Positions 48,656 to 59,259 of a DNA stretch of 64,000 bases are shown here, one piece after another. The DNA comes from Candidatus Margulisiibacteriota bacterium. GTDB taxonomy: Bacteria; Margulisbacteria; Riflemargulisbacteria; GWF2-39-127. The notes under the pieces are model-generated. The model made no database searches. It had not been told where the DNA came from and saw only the letters and a program-made list of their open reading frames with translations. Numbering within the stretch: the stretch's first letter is position 1; every line of letters begins with the position of its first letter. Where the stretch lies: positions 1 through 64,000 of the forward strand of contig QKMY01000024.1 of assembly GCA_003242895.1 (NCBI GenBank). The letters are read 5' to 3'. A program made the position numbers and the translations under genes.

Positions 48656-50374
48656 ATGCCACTAATGCAAATGAATTTCCGAAATAAGCTGATTATTACT
48701 GTTATTCCGTTAGTATTAATTGCAATACTTGTAACAACAACTATAACCTATGCTGTAGTTTCAAAAGTCATGATAACTCAGGAACAAGACAAACTGAAAA
48801 AATTGACTGATAAAGTCCATGCTGACATGGATGATTGGCTAGGAGAAAAATTAAGACAAGTATCTATTTATTCTGAAATTGAGGTATTGAAAGCGGCAGG
48901 GCAGGGCTTGCAGACTGATGCAGCAAATGCTTTCCTGAAAAGAGTACAGGAATATTCACCCTATTACGAGAACATTTTTGTTGCTGACAAAGAAGGCAGG
49001 ATTTTGGCAGACTCAATTGACGGCAAGTCAGTGGGAGTGGAATTTCAGAAAATTCCTGATTATGCAACAAATGCCGTTAAAGCAAAGCAAGGAGAATCCT
49101 GGATTAGTGACGTAGCCGTCTCTCCGGCAACAGGAAAGCATGTAGTTCTTATCACCGCGCCTATCAATAATAATGGCACGTTGGTGGGTATTGTTGGTAC
49201 TCCGGTTGATTTCGCTTATCTTGCTTATCACATCACTAACACAAGTCTCGGAAAAACAGGATCAATGGTGCTTGTAAATAGCAAAGGAATGACCCTGGCT
49301 CACAAAAACAAAGATTATGTTTTCAAATTAGATATTAGTCAGCAGGATTTTGGAAAAAAAATGCTGGCACAGAAAAATGGGTTCATATCGTATATGTTCC
49401 CAGGTGTCGTGAAAAAAGAAGCATATTTAAAAAGCGATGATAAAAGAGGATGGATATTGCTCGCGGTGATAGAGAAAGCCGAGTTAATAGGACCGCTGAA
49501 GAGAATTAAGTATTTATCATTAACAATAGGAATTGTTATTGTCATATTAATATCGATAATTATTTGGTTTGTTACCTCCTCTCTGGTAAAAGCAGTAATA
49601 GCTGCTACTGACAATTTAAAAGATAGCAGTGACCAGATCAATTCTGCTGTCTCACAGGTAGCGGCTTCCAGTCAGCAGGTTGCCAGTGGAGCGAGTGACC
49701 AGGCATCAACCCTTGAAGAGACTTCTGCAGCGCTGGAAGAAATCTCTTCCATGGTCTCTAAGAATACCAGCAGTATCAGACAGATCAATAATGAGATGCA
49801 TGAAACTAAAAACCGTGTTGAAAAAGGAAAAACGGCCATAAACAGTGTTAATCAATCAATTACCGAAATAAAAGTTGCATCAAATGAAACGGCCAAGATT
49901 ATCAAGACAATAGATGAGATAGCATTTCAGACTAACTTACTGGCACTGAATGCAGCAGTTGAAGCTGCTCGTGCAGGGGAAGCCGGGAAGGGGTTTGCTG
50001 TGGTTGCCGAAGAGGTTCGTAACCTGGCTCACCGCAGTGCAGAAGCAGCTAAGAATACAGCAAGCCTGATAGAGGAAGCACAGAAGTCAGCAGAAAAAGG
50101 TGTAAGTGTATCTTCGATTGCCTCAGGAACTATGGAAGCAATTATCGAGAGCGCTGAGAAAGTAGCGGTGCTTGTACAGGACGTAGCGACTGCTACCGAA
50201 GAACAAATGAAAGGTATCTCTCAGGTTAATAATGCGGTAGCGCAAATGAATACTGTCGTCCAGGCAAATGCCTCTAACTCGGAGGAAGCTGCGTCGGCAA
50301 ATGAGCAACTATCAGCCCAAGCCAAAGAATTAATTCACATAGTCCATTTATTGATCAAAACTGTGGAAGGATAA
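48656..50374 (+). CDS. Methyl-accepting chemotaxis protein
   Basis: This 572-residue chemoreceptor has TM1 (about 12-34), a periplasmic dCache-type sensor (about 40-280, with [16 protein letters not shown] and GYVGTP-like GIVGTPVDF), and TM2 (about 285-307). The cytoplasmic helical signalling domain has its hairpin tip at about 419-464 ([48 protein letters not shown]), binding CheA/CheW. Linker helices follow TM2 without a clear HAMP domain. Methylation-type QS/EE pairs are present ([13 protein letters not shown]). AGGAGG lies 9 bases before the ATG. No che or flagellar genes are near except the two receivers upstream. Confidence 0.95.
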   Translation: MPLMQMNFRNKLIITVIPLVLIAILVTTTITYAVVSKVMITQEQDKLKKLTDKVHADMDDWLGEKLRQVSIYSEIEVLKAAGQGLQTDAANAFLKRVQEYSPYYENIFVADKEGRILADSIDGKSVGVEFQKIPDYATNAVKAKQGESWISDVAVSPATGKHVVLITAPINNNGTLVGIVGTPVDFAYLAYHITNTSLGKTGSMVLVNSKGMTLAHKNKDYVFKLDISQQDFGKKMLAQKNGFISYMFPGVVKKEAYLKSDDKRGWILLAVIEKAELIGPLKRIKYLSLTIGIVIVILISIIIWFVTSSLVKAVIAATDNLKDSSDQINSAVSQVAASSQQVASGASDQASTLEETSAALEEISSMVSKNTSSIRQINNEMHETKNRVEKGKTAINSVNQSITEIKVASNETAKIIKTIDEIAFQTNLLALNAAVEAARAGEAGKGFAVVAEEVRNLAHRSAEAAKNTASLIEEAQKSAEKGVSVSSIASGTMEAIIESAEKVAVLVQDVATATEEQMKGISQVNNAVAQMNTVVQANASNSEEAASANEQLSAQAKELIHIVHLLIKTVEG

Positions 50375-50749
50375 TTTTGGCACTGCATTGTTAGGTTCCA
50401 TTGTAGAGGACTTGTAATTCTCAAATCAATTGACTGACTACTTGGACTGGTCCTTCCTGGTTGATAACGTTTTGGGCTGATTTTATGCCAGCATCCGGGG
50501 ATATTTCCTATTTTACTGATTTCCACTGCAAAGAACTGCTTTTTTCAACATTGTAAATAATAAAATATATATTACTTTGAGTGTAGCTGTCAGGTTCCGG
50601 TTATAGATTCATAAAGGGCTTGAGTTTCGTCTGGATTTTTGATATATCCTGTCCTAGTGTTTTCTTGTGTGTGATTTATTGGAATGGTCAATAATTGTCT
50701 ATAATGAAGGCTTTTACTGTGATTAACAGATAAATGAAAGAAGATTCAG
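50375..50749. other. Intergenic region before ftsH
   Basis: The 375 bases contain no supportable gene; a 63-residue minus-strand frame here begins with GTG, has no ribosome site and no family features. A TATAAT at 50700-50705, with TTGGAA 15 bases upstream, is a weak promoter candidate for ftsH. Confidence 0.4.
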
Positions 50750-52648
50750 ATGGACAATAAGTACCGGAGAAAACGTCGAGAGGTTGAAGGTACTGATGAT
50801 GGAGATGCTCCGCAGGGAAGCGGCTGGAGGTATCTCTTTTGGATCAGTCTTATTGCTTTAATCTGGTATTATCTTGGATATGGTATCAATAGCAACCAAG
50901 TTAAACTCACGTACAGCGAGTTCCGGGTACAGATTCAACAAAATAATGTCGAAAAAGTAACCTTTTCCGATCATCAGGTTACCGGATCATTTAATAAGCC
51001 TTATATCGTTCAAAGCGGCAAAGATAAGGCGTCGTATAAGTTTTTTTCCACTACTATTCCTCCTATTGAAGATCCAACCTTAATGCGAACTATGGAAGAC
51101 AAAGGCATAGTTGTGACTGCTGAATCAAAAAATAGTTCCTGGTTACTTTATTTGCTGATAAGTTTTCTGCCGCTTATTTTGTTTTTTGGGTATCTTATCT
51201 ATGCCAGTCAGAAAATGCAGGATCAAATGAAAGGTTCTTTTGGGGACCGGGGAATCTTCGGGTTTGGAAAATCGGGTGCCCGGCGGTACAATAAAACAGA
51301 TAGTGAAGTTCATTTTAGTGATGTTGCAGGGCTGGAAAATGCTAAAAAAGAGCTTATTGAGATCGTTGATTACCTCAAGGATCCGAAGAAATTTTCTAAG
51401 CTAGGCGCTGAAATCCCTAAAGGTATTCTCCTTGTCGGACCGCCAGGATGCGGAAAAACTTTGCTTGCCAAAGCAGTTGCCGGGGAAATCGGTATTCCAT
51501 TTTTTAGTATTAGCGGTTCTGAGTTTGTGGAAGTATTCGTTGGGGTAGGAGCATCCCGGGTACGCGATATGTTTGATAATGCGAAGAAAGATTCTCCATC
51601 GATTATTTTTATTGATGAAATTGATTCCATAGGCCGTGTGCGGGGTAGCGGCATTGGTGGGGGGCATGATGAACGGGAACAGACACTCAACCAGATATTA
51701 TCAGAAATGGATGGCTTTGCCCCGCATGAAGCAGTGGTGGTGGTTGCAGCAACGAATCGGCCTGATGTCCTTGATCCTGCTTTGACCAGACCCGGACGTT
51801 TTGACCGGCAGGTAGTCTTGGACCTTCCGCAAAAGGAAGCTCGAGAAAAAATCTTAAAAATCCATACTAAAAATGTTCCTCTTGCTGATGATGTTAATCT
51901 CGAAAATATCGCTGCACGAACTGTGGGTTTTTCCGGAGCTTTTCTTAAGAACCTTGTTAATGAGGCCGCGTTGTGGGCTGGCAGAAATAATAAAAAGAAA
52001 GTAGAAGCCCAGGATTTTGATTATGCTATAGATAAGATTCTTTTAGGACTGGAAAATGAAGAAAGAATCCAGGATAGGGAAAAAAAGCTTACTGCCTATC
52101 ATGAAAGCGGACATGCACTTGCTGCGAAGCTTTTGCCGGAAGCGGACCCCTTACAAAAAGTTACTATCATTCCTCATGGGCAGGCGTTAGGCGCCACGGA
52201 GCAGACCCCGGATACGGATCGACATAACTTTAGCCGGGCGTATTTATATGCGGTTATTGCGGTTCAGCTTGGCGGGCGAGCAGCGGAGAAATTGGTTTTT
52301 AATGACCTTACGAGCGGTGCTGCTAATGATTTGCGGCAGGCGACTCAACTGGCACGAAAGATGGTCTGCCAGTGGGGGATGAGTGATAAATTAGGGGCCT
52401 CAACATTTCGGCAGGGGGAAGAACATGTTTTTCTGGGACGAGAGATGACCCAGCCGAAAGATTTCAGTGAATACACGGCAGAGATCATCGACAAAGAAAT
52501 AAAAGGCATTCTGGATGACATGGAGAGCCGGGTATTTAATTTGCTCAAAGAGAATCGCGATAAATTGGATTCTATAGCAAATGCCCTTATTGAGCGTGAA
52601 ACCTTGGATAATAAAGATGTTGACGAAATTCTGAACCGGCTTGGATGA
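50750..52648 (+). CDS. ftsH: ATP-dependent membrane zinc metalloprotease FtsH
   Basis: The 632-residue hexameric inner-membrane protease degrades unfolded membrane proteins and selected regulators. Two TM segments (about 24-44 and 125-147) flank the periplasmic domain. The AAA module has Walker A G230PPGCGKT237, Walker B IIFIDEID and [22 protein letters not shown]. The zinc site is H451-E-S-G-H455 (HESGH in place of the common HEAGH), with the distal aspartate in [12 protein letters not shown]. FtsH tunes LpxC level in enterobacteria; whether it does so here is unknown. Confidence 0.97.
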   Translation: MDNKYRRKRREVEGTDDGDAPQGSGWRYLFWISLIALIWYYLGYGINSNQVKLTYSEFRVQIQQNNVEKVTFSDHQVTGSFNKPYIVQSGKDKASYKFFSTTIPPIEDPTLMRTMEDKGIVVTAESKNSSWLLYLLISFLPLILFFGYLIYASQKMQDQMKGSFGDRGIFGFGKSGARRYNKTDSEVHFSDVAGLENAKKELIEIVDYLKDPKKFSKLGAEIPKGILLVGPPGCGKTLLAKAVAGEIGIPFFSISGSEFVEVFVGVGASRVRDMFDNAKKDSPSIIFIDEIDSIGRVRGSGIGGGHDEREQTLNQILSEMDGFAPHEAVVVVAATNRPDVLDPALTRPGRFDRQVVLDLPQKEAREKILKIHTKNVPLADDVNLENIAARTVGFSGAFLKNLVNEAALWAGRNNKKKVEAQDFDYAIDKILLGLENEERIQDREKKLTAYHESGHALAAKLLPEADPLQKVTIIPHGQALGATEQTPDTDRHNFSRAYLYAVIAVQLGGRAAEKLVFNDLTSGAANDLRQATQLARKMVCQWGMSDKLGASTFRQGEEHVFLGREMTQPKDFSEYTAEIIDKEIKGILDDMESRVFNLLKENRDKLDSIANALIERETLDNKDVDEILNRLG

Positions 52649-52722
52649 GGTAAATTGGCTCTTCGTGTTATTGTTATCGTGTACTATAATATGCCCAGGT
52701 TAGCCTAGAATAGGATTGGAAT

Positions 52723-53628
52723 ATGGTTTATCAACCGACAACTAAAGGTAATTTTTTACTGATTCTCATATCGTTGCTTTCCGTCTATATAATCTGGGGA
52801 TCTACATATCTGGCAATTCGTGTTGCAGTAACGACGATGCCGCCTCTTTGTATGGCAGGGCTCCGGTTTGTTTTTGCCGGTGGAATAATGTATTTTATTC
52901 TTCGGCTTTATGGAGATTCTCGGCCGAGTGCGAGTCAGTGGTATGGCTCGGCAATTGTCGGAGCCTTTTTAATGGTGGGAGGGACCGGGTTCGTAGGTTG
53001 TGCCGAGAAATGGGTCGGTTCAGGGTTGGCTGCTATTGCTGTGACCTCAGTTCCTTTATGGGCATGTTTTTTTTCCGGCATTTTTGGCAAATGGCCGAAT
53101 CGATACGAGATTATTGGCTTAGCTATTGGTTTTGTCGGGATCATTATGTTTAACATGGATCGAGAAATACAGGCTAATTTTTTGGGCGCAATACTCTTGT
53201 TTGTAGCTCCTCTGTCATGGGCCTTTGGGTCAGTATTAAGCAAAAAAGTACCGTCGCCGGCCGGGCTTATGGCAAGCGCGCTTCAGATGATAACCGGGGG
53301 CGTTATTGCTGTTATTCTCGGTATTATTATCGGGGAGCGAATGAGTGTTTTTCCCTCACCTCAATCATTGTTGGCTTTTGTATATTTGATTATCTTTGGT
53401 TCTATGATAGCTTTTAGTGCGTATATGTACCTTTTTCGTTATGTCAGACCGGCGCTAGCTACCAGTTATGCTTTTGTGAACCCTATTGTTGCGGTGTTTC
53501 TGGGAGTCTTTCTGGCCGGGGAGAGAATTAACAGGGAAGGTATTATTGCGTTGGTTGTGGTACTCATCGGGGTAGTTTTTGTTGTGATTGGCAATAATAA
53601 AGAGAAACTCCTGGTTGATAACCCGTAG
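52723..53628 (+). CDS. EamA/DMT-family transporter
   Basis: The 301-residue membrane protein has ten predicted helices in two EamA halves (residues 14-143 and 153-293). It has the usual start (YIIWGSTYLAIRVAVTTMPPLCMAGLRF) and a second-half signature YLFRYVRPALATSYAFVNPIVAVFLGVFLAGERIN, close to the YedA/RarD exporters. Members export amino acids or metabolites; the substrate is not predictable. It lies 74 bases after ftsH and has TATAAT at 52685-52690 upstream. Confidence 0.9.
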   Translation: MVYQPTTKGNFLLILISLLSVYIIWGSTYLAIRVAVTTMPPLCMAGLRFVFAGGIMYFILRLYGDSRPSASQWYGSAIVGAFLMVGGTGFVGCAEKWVGSGLAAIAVTSVPLWACFFSGIFGKWPNRYEIIGLAIGFVGIIMFNMDREIQANFLGAILLFVAPLSWAFGSVLSKKVPSPAGLMASALQMITGGVIAVILGIIIGERMSVFPSPQSLLAFVYLIIFGSMIAFSAYMYLFRYVRPALATSYAFVNPIVAVFLGVFLAGERINREGIIALVVVLIGVVFVVIGNNKEKLLVDNP

Positions 53629-53689
53629 ATCCGCTAAGGATAATGATTTGCCTGAAATCAGTTAATAAGCTACACAATTACATGACGCA

Positions 53690-54739
53690 TTATCCGGCTT
53701 TTTTAACCGAATAGGGGGATTCTATTTCCCGCTGGTTTAGGGCTTCGTTAATGGCTATATGCAATTCATCTTCGATAATCCAGATATTATTATAATTATT
53801 TATCCAGCATTCGAGTATAAGCTTGAGACAATTTTCCGCAAATTTTCGAAAATATATCTGTGGTAACGGTTCCGGTAACACGCTGCTATTATTGGCAGCC
53901 AACATGGTAATGACTTCTTTTACTTTTTTTATATCGCTGCCGTATGCGATATCAATTGCGATATAAATTTTTATCTTAGTATCGGGATATGAGAAGTTAA
54001 TAACTTTGTTTTTCCCAAGGGACGAATTGGGAATAATCGCCATAGTGTTATCAAGCTTAAGTATTCTTGTAGAGCGTAATCCTATTTCCATGACATCACC
54101 GATAAGATCGTTATCATACTGTATCCTGTCACCAACACGAAAGGGCCTGTCAATCAATATAACGAATCCGGAAATCATGTTTGCCAGTGTTTCTTGCGCA
54201 GCTAGGCCGATTGCTAGGGAAGCAACCCCAAATGTTGCAATGAGGGATACTACATTGTATCCGAGATAGCTCATTATCGAAATGAGAGAAAGTGCCAGTA
54301 CGATAACTAGAACTCCCTTCCTTATTAACGGAAGGAATTCTTTGTCAAATCCGGTTGCTGTTTTTGCCGCGATATGACAGGCGTACCATTCCAGTGCGAC
54401 ATCTATAAAAATGTATATAATTTGTGCTATAAGGATAACATTCAAAACGAAAGAAATATTACTAACATAAAGCTTAAACTTTGGGATTTCCCTCAGTGCT
54501 GTGTTAAAGAAGGAGATCCTGAGTGCACTGACTGTGACCACCAGCATTCCTGATCTTTTCAGGACTTTTATGATCCTATCTGCTGAGGCGTTTGATCTAA
54601 AGTAGAGTATTTTTTTTGTTTTATTTCCTAGATAAGTAATAATAAGCTTACCGGCAATTAGTATAGGAAAGAATAAAAACGTAAATCGTATAACATCGCT
54701 TAAGTATTTATAAAGAATCGTTTCAATTAAATAGACCAT
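53690..54739 (-). CDS. MscS-family mechanosensitive channel
   Basis: The 349-residue protein has four N-terminal TM segments and the pore-lining TM3 of MscS (FGVASLAIGLAAQETLANMISGFVILIDRPFRVGDRIQ). After it come the beta domain (GDVMEIGLRSTRILKLDNTMAIIPNSSLGKNKVINFS) and the C-terminal alpha/beta domain (about 250-335). It releases solutes on hypo-osmotic shock. AAAGGAA precedes the ATG by 7 bases. It runs in the same direction as the permease and PBP1A genes upstream, about 100 bases away. Confidence 0.93.
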   Translation of the reverse strand: MVYLIETILYKYLSDVIRFTFLFFPILIAGKLIITYLGNKTKKILYFRSNASADRIIKVLKRSGMLVVTVSALRISFFNTALREIPKFKLYVSNISFVLNVILIAQIIYIFIDVALEWYACHIAAKTATGFDKEFLPLIRKGVLVIVLALSLISIMSYLGYNVVSLIATFGVASLAIGLAAQETLANMISGFVILIDRPFRVGDRIQYDNDLIGDVMEIGLRSTRILKLDNTMAIIPNSSLGKNKVINFSYPDTKIKIYIAIDIAYGSDIKKVKEVITMLAANNSSVLPEPLPQIYFRKFAENCLKLILECWINNYNNIWIIEDELHIAINEALNQREIESPYSVKKAG

Positions 54740-54840
54740 TCGTTATTCCTTTATTAAAGTAAGTAAGAATCAAGGGATTTGATCTTTGTGGCTAAGGGTA
54801 ATTTTCTTAAATAAATAACCATTTAGGGAAGAATAGTGAT

Positions 54841-55911
54841 TTATTCTGTTGCCAAGCCGGGCAGATATTTGGTGGCTTTTTTACTAAAGCTGATAACAAT
54901 GAGGAATATTAGTATGAGTGCAAAAATAATGTTCGTCTGATCAGGGATACTATGGCTATATGTACCGACAATGGCCTGTGGATTTATTTTCAACCACACA
55001 TATATCATATCTATGAGCATTCCAAAAACGAGAGCACAGATAATTATAGTCGTCAAATAAATACCTGTCAGTTTTTTTCCTAAGAATCGGGTTATCATGG
55101 TTATTGTCGTGATATTTGTGGCTGGTCCGGTAAGCAGGAAAACGAGCGCTGCCCCGGGAGAGATTCCTTTGAGAATAAGTGCTGCGGCAATTGGAGTAGA
55201 AGATGAGGCGCAAATGTACATTGGAATTCCTATTACGACCATCAATGGCATTGTTATAAGAGGATTCTCGCCGGCAAAAGCAAAAAAACTTTTAGGAATG
55301 AGTACAGAGATAATCCCGGCAAGAATAATTCCCAAGATGAGCCACCTGCCCATATCATGTAAAAGATCAAAAAGAATAAAGTGAATCGCTTTTTTTACGA
55401 GAAGTTTCAGGTTTCGGGTATGGTGTGTCGGATGCTCGGTATGGTCTGAACAGCAAGCTCCTTCGCAGCTGCTGGTTTCCGGTGCTAGCTGTGCTTTTTC
55501 TGGAATCAGGTTGCTCAATATGCCTGCGGTTATTGCGGTAATAAAGGCGATAACCGGGCGGGCGATGGTAAGTATGGGATCTAACAACGCGTAGCTGATA
55601 AGCATTGAATCTATGCCTGATTCCGGTGTAGAAATTAAAAACGCACTGGTTGCCCCTTTAGTTGCCCCTCGTTTTCTTAACGAGATAGCCATAGGAATTA
55701 CCCCGCAAGAACACAGCGGAAGTGGAACGCCTATTAGGGCAGCTAAAAATACCGATTTGATTTTTGATTTTCCTAAATGAGTAAGAATAAATTGTTTGGA
55801 AATAAATAGATGAAGGATGCCAGAGAGAGCGATCCCTAATAAGACAAAGGGAGCAGATTCCATGAAGATGTTCCAGGTTTCGGTCGCTATCGTAGTTAGT
55901 AAGTTAGTCAT
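54841..55911 (-). CDS. Permease of the SO_0444-type Cu/Zn efflux family (DUF318)
   Basis: From ATG 55911, with AGGGGAA about 9 bases upstream, the protein has 356 residues and eight or so membrane helices. Family motifs are PLPLCSCGVIPMAISLRKRGATKGATSAFLISTPE and ICASSSTPIAAALILKGISPGAALVFLLTGPATN. A central Cys/His-rich loop (ETSSCEGACCSDHTEHPTHH) suggests metal binding. A longer frame reaching 56028 is just PBP1A read in another frame. It overlaps the PBP1A stop by 8 bases (ATGACTAA), so the two are coupled. The metal specificity is inferred from the loop and family. Confidence 0.88.
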   Translation of the reverse strand: MTNLLTTIATETWNIFMESAPFVLLGIALSGILHLFISKQFILTHLGKSKIKSVFLAALIGVPLPLCSCGVIPMAISLRKRGATKGATSAFLISTPESGIDSMLISYALLDPILTIARPVIAFITAITAGILSNLIPEKAQLAPETSSCEGACCSDHTEHPTHHTRNLKLLVKKAIHFILFDLLHDMGRWLILGIILAGIISVLIPKSFFAFAGENPLITMPLMVVIGIPMYICASSSTPIAAALILKGISPGAALVFLLTGPATNITTITMITRFLGKKLTGIYLTTIIICALVFGMLIDMIYVWLKINPQAIVGTYSHSIPDQTNIIFALILIFLIVISFSKKATKYLPGLATE

Positions 55912-58138
55912 TGGGCCCATTTCCCCTATGTTCATTAAAATAATCGTTATTTCTTTGAAATGTTGAGGAATTAATAGGAGCGGTTGCGTTTTGGTTGTCT
56001 TCCTCGTTATTAATCTCAACGGGAGCATCTTCTAACTGGTTAGTAGCGTTAATTTCCTGTTGTTCTTTGGGGCTTAAAGGCACATTTTGTTTCTCAGCTT
56101 CAGGCTTGTGGAGAGTGCATTCTTTTGTCGGCATAAACTCTTTGACGAAATATTTTTCTTTAACCGATTCGGATGGACAATACTCTGCGGCAAGTTCTCC
56201 GGATAATTCACATATGTTAACTTTTTTTGCAGATTCAGCGAGTGGGAAATTCTTTACAGGAACTGTGCTGAGGGCTTTTTCCATGAAGCTTTTCCACATT
56301 TTTGCCGGATACGACCCTCCCGTGACCCTATTCATCCGGGAGTTATTATCATTACCTACCCAGGTAGCTACGACAAGCTGAGGAACGAAGCCCATAAACC
56401 AGGCATCGCGGTAATCAGACGTTGTTCCGGTTTTTCCAGCGACCGGACGATCAACCAGCCGGGCAGCTTTGGCGGTTCCATTCTCAACCACGTTCTGCAT
56501 CATATCAACAAGCTGGTTTACCGCTTCTTTGCTGAATTCCTGATGACGCCTGACTCGATTTACTTGAATGTTGATATGGTCATGGTATTGAACCTTTGTA
56601 ATCGAAATAGGGTCGGTTTTTATCCCTTGAGCAGCAAATACGCAATACGCAGATGTCAATTCGAGCATCGTCAGTTCGTTTGCTCCAAGGGTTAGAGGCA
56701 AGTAGGGCTGAAGCGGGCTTTTTATCCCTAATCTTCGTGCGGTATCGATCACTGCCTGCGGGCCTACTTTATAACAGAGCTTTACTGCCGGGATGTTTTG
56801 AGAAAGCTCGAGTGCCTTTTTTAGGCTTATGCTGCCTTTATAGTCGTGATTATAGTTTTGTGGGACATACGAACCATAGGAAACCGGAGCATCGACGATA
56901 ATTGAATCAGGAGTCATTCCCCTTTCGAGTGCCGTCAGATAAGTAATCGGCTTAAATGCCGAGCCTGGCTGGCGATAGGAGTGGACAGCCTTGTTGAATT
57001 GGCTTTTTGTGAAGTCATATCCGCCTACCATAGCTACGATATGTCCGGTTTCAGGGTCCATAACCAACATCGCTGCCTGATCGAAACCGGCTTTTCCTTC
57101 TTTTCCTGCTAGCACGGTTTCTTCAACAACGCGTTCAGCGATACGTTGTAACCTGTAGTCGAGTGTTGTATAGACCTTCATCCCTGTGACGTAGACTGAT
57201 GCCTCGCCGTAATCTTTGATGAGTTGTTCAATAATATAGGATACAAAATAGGGTGCTTTATAAGCACTGTTTGTATAGCCTTTTAATATTATAGGTTGCT
57301 TCAATGCCTCGTCATATTCTCTTTTGCTAATATATCCTAGCTGCAACATTCTTACCAGAACTATTTTTTCCCGCAAAATGGCTTGGTCATAGTTTTTGTA
57401 CGGGGAATATATCTCCGGTCCTCTAAGAATTCCTACTAATAGTGCACTTTCTGCAAGGGTAAGCGTCTGTGAGCTTTTACCGTAATACAGCTGTGATGCA
57501 GATTCTATTCCATAAGCATTATGGCCCCAGTATACCTCGTTGAGATACATTTCCAGGATTTCTTCTTTTGAGTGGTATCTTTCAATTTTTGTTGAGAGCA
57601 TGACCTCGGCAATTTTTCGTTTTATACTTTTTTCTTTGTAGAGAAAAACATTTTTAACGAGTTGCTGCGTTAAGGTGCTTGCTCCCTGTGACGGACTCCT
57701 ATCTTTTATGTCGATAGCAATGGCACGGAATATCCCTATCCAATCTACGCCATGATGTTTATAAAACCTTTTATCTTCTACTGCCACTATAGCTTTTTTG
57801 ATATTATCGGAAATTTTTGAGAGCGGAACAAGTGTTCTGTTTTCTTCACGGTGAAGTTTTGCCAGGACAACACCGTCTTTTGAAATGATCTGGGTGGCTT
57901 CGTTTGGGATATAAACATTCATTTTGCTGTCGATATCAGGTAAGTCCTGGTATATTTTGTAGGCATAAACGCTGATTGCCACTGCTACCAAAAAAACCAA
58001 AACGAATAATGCCAGAACAATCTTTTGAAGTATTTTTTGGATTTTTTCGTAAAACTGCCGCTTTTCCTGATGGATTGCACCATACGATTTCTTTTTTTTC
58101 TTTAAACCCTTAATGCCCCGCATTTTTTCAAAAACCAA
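55904..58138 (-). CDS. Penicillin-binding protein 1A (bifunctional glycosyltransferase/transpeptidase)
   Basis: The 744-residue enzyme polymerises and cross-links peptidoglycan at the inner-membrane outer face. An N-terminal cytoplasmic Lys-rich stretch, one TM (about 38-62), the GT51 domain (AVEDKRFYKHHGVDW with catalytic Glu, GASTLTQQLVKN, and EVYWGHNAYGIE) and the transpeptidase domain follow. Active-site serine is in PGSAFKP near 388, with LSQNIPA and the KTGTT box near 565. A C-terminal acidic/Asn/Gln-rich tail (680-744) is not conserved. Start TTG 58138 has AAAGGTG 7 bases upstream; ATG is six codons inside. Confidence 0.96.
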   Translation of the reverse strand: MVFEKMRGIKGLKKKKKSYGAIHQEKRQFYEKIQKILQKIVLALFVLVFLVAVAISVYAYKIYQDLPDIDSKMNVYIPNEATQIISKDGVVLAKLHREENRTLVPLSKISDNIKKAIVAVEDKRFYKHHGVDWIGIFRAIAIDIKDRSPSQGASTLTQQLVKNVFLYKEKSIKRKIAEVMLSTKIERYHSKEEILEMYLNEVYWGHNAYGIESASQLYYGKSSQTLTLAESALLVGILRGPEIYSPYKNYDQAILREKIVLVRMLQLGYISKREYDEALKQPIILKGYTNSAYKAPYFVSYIIEQLIKDYGEASVYVTGMKVYTTLDYRLQRIAERVVEETVLAGKEGKAGFDQAAMLVMDPETGHIVAMVGGYDFTKSQFNKAVHSYRQPGSAFKPITYLTALERGMTPDSIIVDAPVSYGSYVPQNYNHDYKGSISLKKALELSQNIPAVKLCYKVGPQAVIDTARRLGIKSPLQPYLPLTLGANELTMLELTSAYCVFAAQGIKTDPISITKVQYHDHINIQVNRVRRHQEFSKEAVNQLVDMMQNVVENGTAKAARLVDRPVAGKTGTTSDYRDAWFMGFVPQLVVATWVGNDNNSRMNRVTGGSYPAKMWKSFMEKALSTVPVKNFPLAESAKKVNICELSGELAAEYCPSESVKEKYFVKEFMPTKECTLHKPEAEKQNVPLSPKEQQEINATNQLEDAPVEINNEEDNQNATAPINSSTFQRNNDYFNEHRGNGPND

Positions 58139-58497
58139 TGTTTTACACCTTTACTGAGAAAGTTTATGCAAAATAATCCATGGAAATTACTTCAAGATTT
58201 AAATACATTATATTACATTGTATAGTCTTCGGTAAATTTTAATTTTTTATTTTGGCAACAGTAATTTGTTGTAGGTGCGCAATAATTTCTTTTGAGTGAA
58301 GAATTAATGATTATGGGGGGAAAAGTAATGTCCTGGTTTTATGATTAACCATGACTACGATGAAATTAACCCATCTTCGTTGATTTTATTGTTACTGTTT
58401 AGGAAAAACGTGTATTTTACATAGAAGGTTTTTGTAATACAATAACCACTAAGCAATTGATTGTTGTAAATGCATTAAAAAAATAGGAGGGAATTAT
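58139..58497. other. Divergent intergenic region
   Basis: The 359-base AT-rich gap separates PBP1A (minus) from the outer-membrane barrel gene (plus). It carries the AAAGGTG site of PBP1A at the left end and AGGAGGGA at the right end. I see no gene, RNA or strong promoter match. Confidence 0.4.
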
Positions 58498-59202
58498 ATG
58501 GATAGAAAAACATTTTTTATTATTGCATTTGTATTGATGCTGGTAATGGCGAGTTTAGGGTATAGTGAAACCCGTACGTATCAAAAAGTAACAAGAAAAG
58601 CTGTTGAAGTCGTTCCAAAACAAGGAACAGCCATTCGTCCGGCACCAGAGATAAAGGATTTGGATACGGAAGCAGCTCCAGCGAAGCCGCCGGTTCAGGA
58701 AGCTGCAAAACCGGCATCGCCTACAACCGAAGAGCAAATTGGGCAACAACAGCCGGCTGCTACGGCCCTGTCGACGAAGGTGCCTGTGTTTCAGGTTGAT
58801 GTTCGATTAGGATCTATTGCTCCTGGATTCGGGGTTATTAGCGACGCCTCCTTTCTCCCAATTGCTATTTCAAACACAGCCTACCTGACAACGCGGGCCG
58901 GACTAGGCTTTGCGTTAGATAACGATGACAGCGCTCTGGTTCTCTATGTGAATGAACTTCTTAATTTTAAAATGGAAAATTCGCCTTTCACATTTTATAC
59001 GGGAGCAGGAATTAATTCTCCGCTTAAATCTGATAGCAAATTAGGGTATAATTTAGTATTAGGTGCAGAATACCCAACGAAGCTTTCTGAGGGCTTCCGG
59101 AATGAAGCACTTTTTCTTGAGACCGGGATCAATAATTTTGCTGTTGGAGATAATAATAAAAATGTTTTTAATATCCTGCTTGGATATAAATTCACATTTT
59201 AA
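58498..59202 (+). CDS. Outer-membrane beta-barrel protein with Ala/Pro-rich linker
   Basis: The 234-residue protein has a signal peptide (to about residue 22-24, GYS-ET), then a linker of about 70 residues rich in Ala, Pro, Glu and Gln. The C-terminal region (about 95-234) has alternating strands (FQVDVRLGSIAPGFGVISD ... VFNILLGYKFTF) and ends in an aromatic, as expected for a small 8-stranded barrel. AGGAGGGA precedes the ATG. It is followed closely by two exported YkuD-like paralogues, so the linker may reach the peptidoglycan. No function can be assigned. Confidence 0.8.
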   Translation: MDRKTFFIIAFVLMLVMASLGYSETRTYQKVTRKAVEVVPKQGTAIRPAPEIKDLDTEAAPAKPPVQEAAKPASPTTEEQIGQQQPAATALSTKVPVFQVDVRLGSIAPGFGVISDASFLPIAISNTAYLTTRAGLGFALDNDDSALVLYVNELLNFKMENSPFTFYTGAGINSPLKSDSKLGYNLVLGAEYPTKLSEGFRNEALFLETGINNFAVGDNNKNVFNILLGYKFTF

Positions 59203-59216
59203 GTTTTGGTGCCGAT

Positions 59217-59249
59217 CAAGGGGGGAAGTATCCGTTACAACCCCTCTTG
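59217..59249 (+). promoter_or_regulatory. Stem-loop upstream of the first YkuD-like gene
   Basis: CAAGGGGGG (59217-59225) pairs with CCCCTCTTG (59241-59249) with one G-T, loop of 15, ending 10 bases before ATG 59260. No T-run follows. It covers the place where a ribosome site would be, so it may control translation. Confidence 0.35.
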
Positions 59250-59259
59250 CATATTACCT

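Noticed and set aside
50335-50526. A 63-residue minus-strand frame after the chemoreceptor
   Set aside because: GTG start, no ribosome site and no family features; it also overlaps the end of the chemoreceptor gene.
53644-53660. Terminator between the DMT exporter and MscS genes
   Set aside because: The TGATTT/AAATCA stem is short, AT-rich and without a T-run.
55912-56028. N-terminal extension of the Cu/Zn-type permease
   Set aside because: The extra 39 residues are the PBP1A tail in another frame; a good ribosome site precedes ATG 55911.
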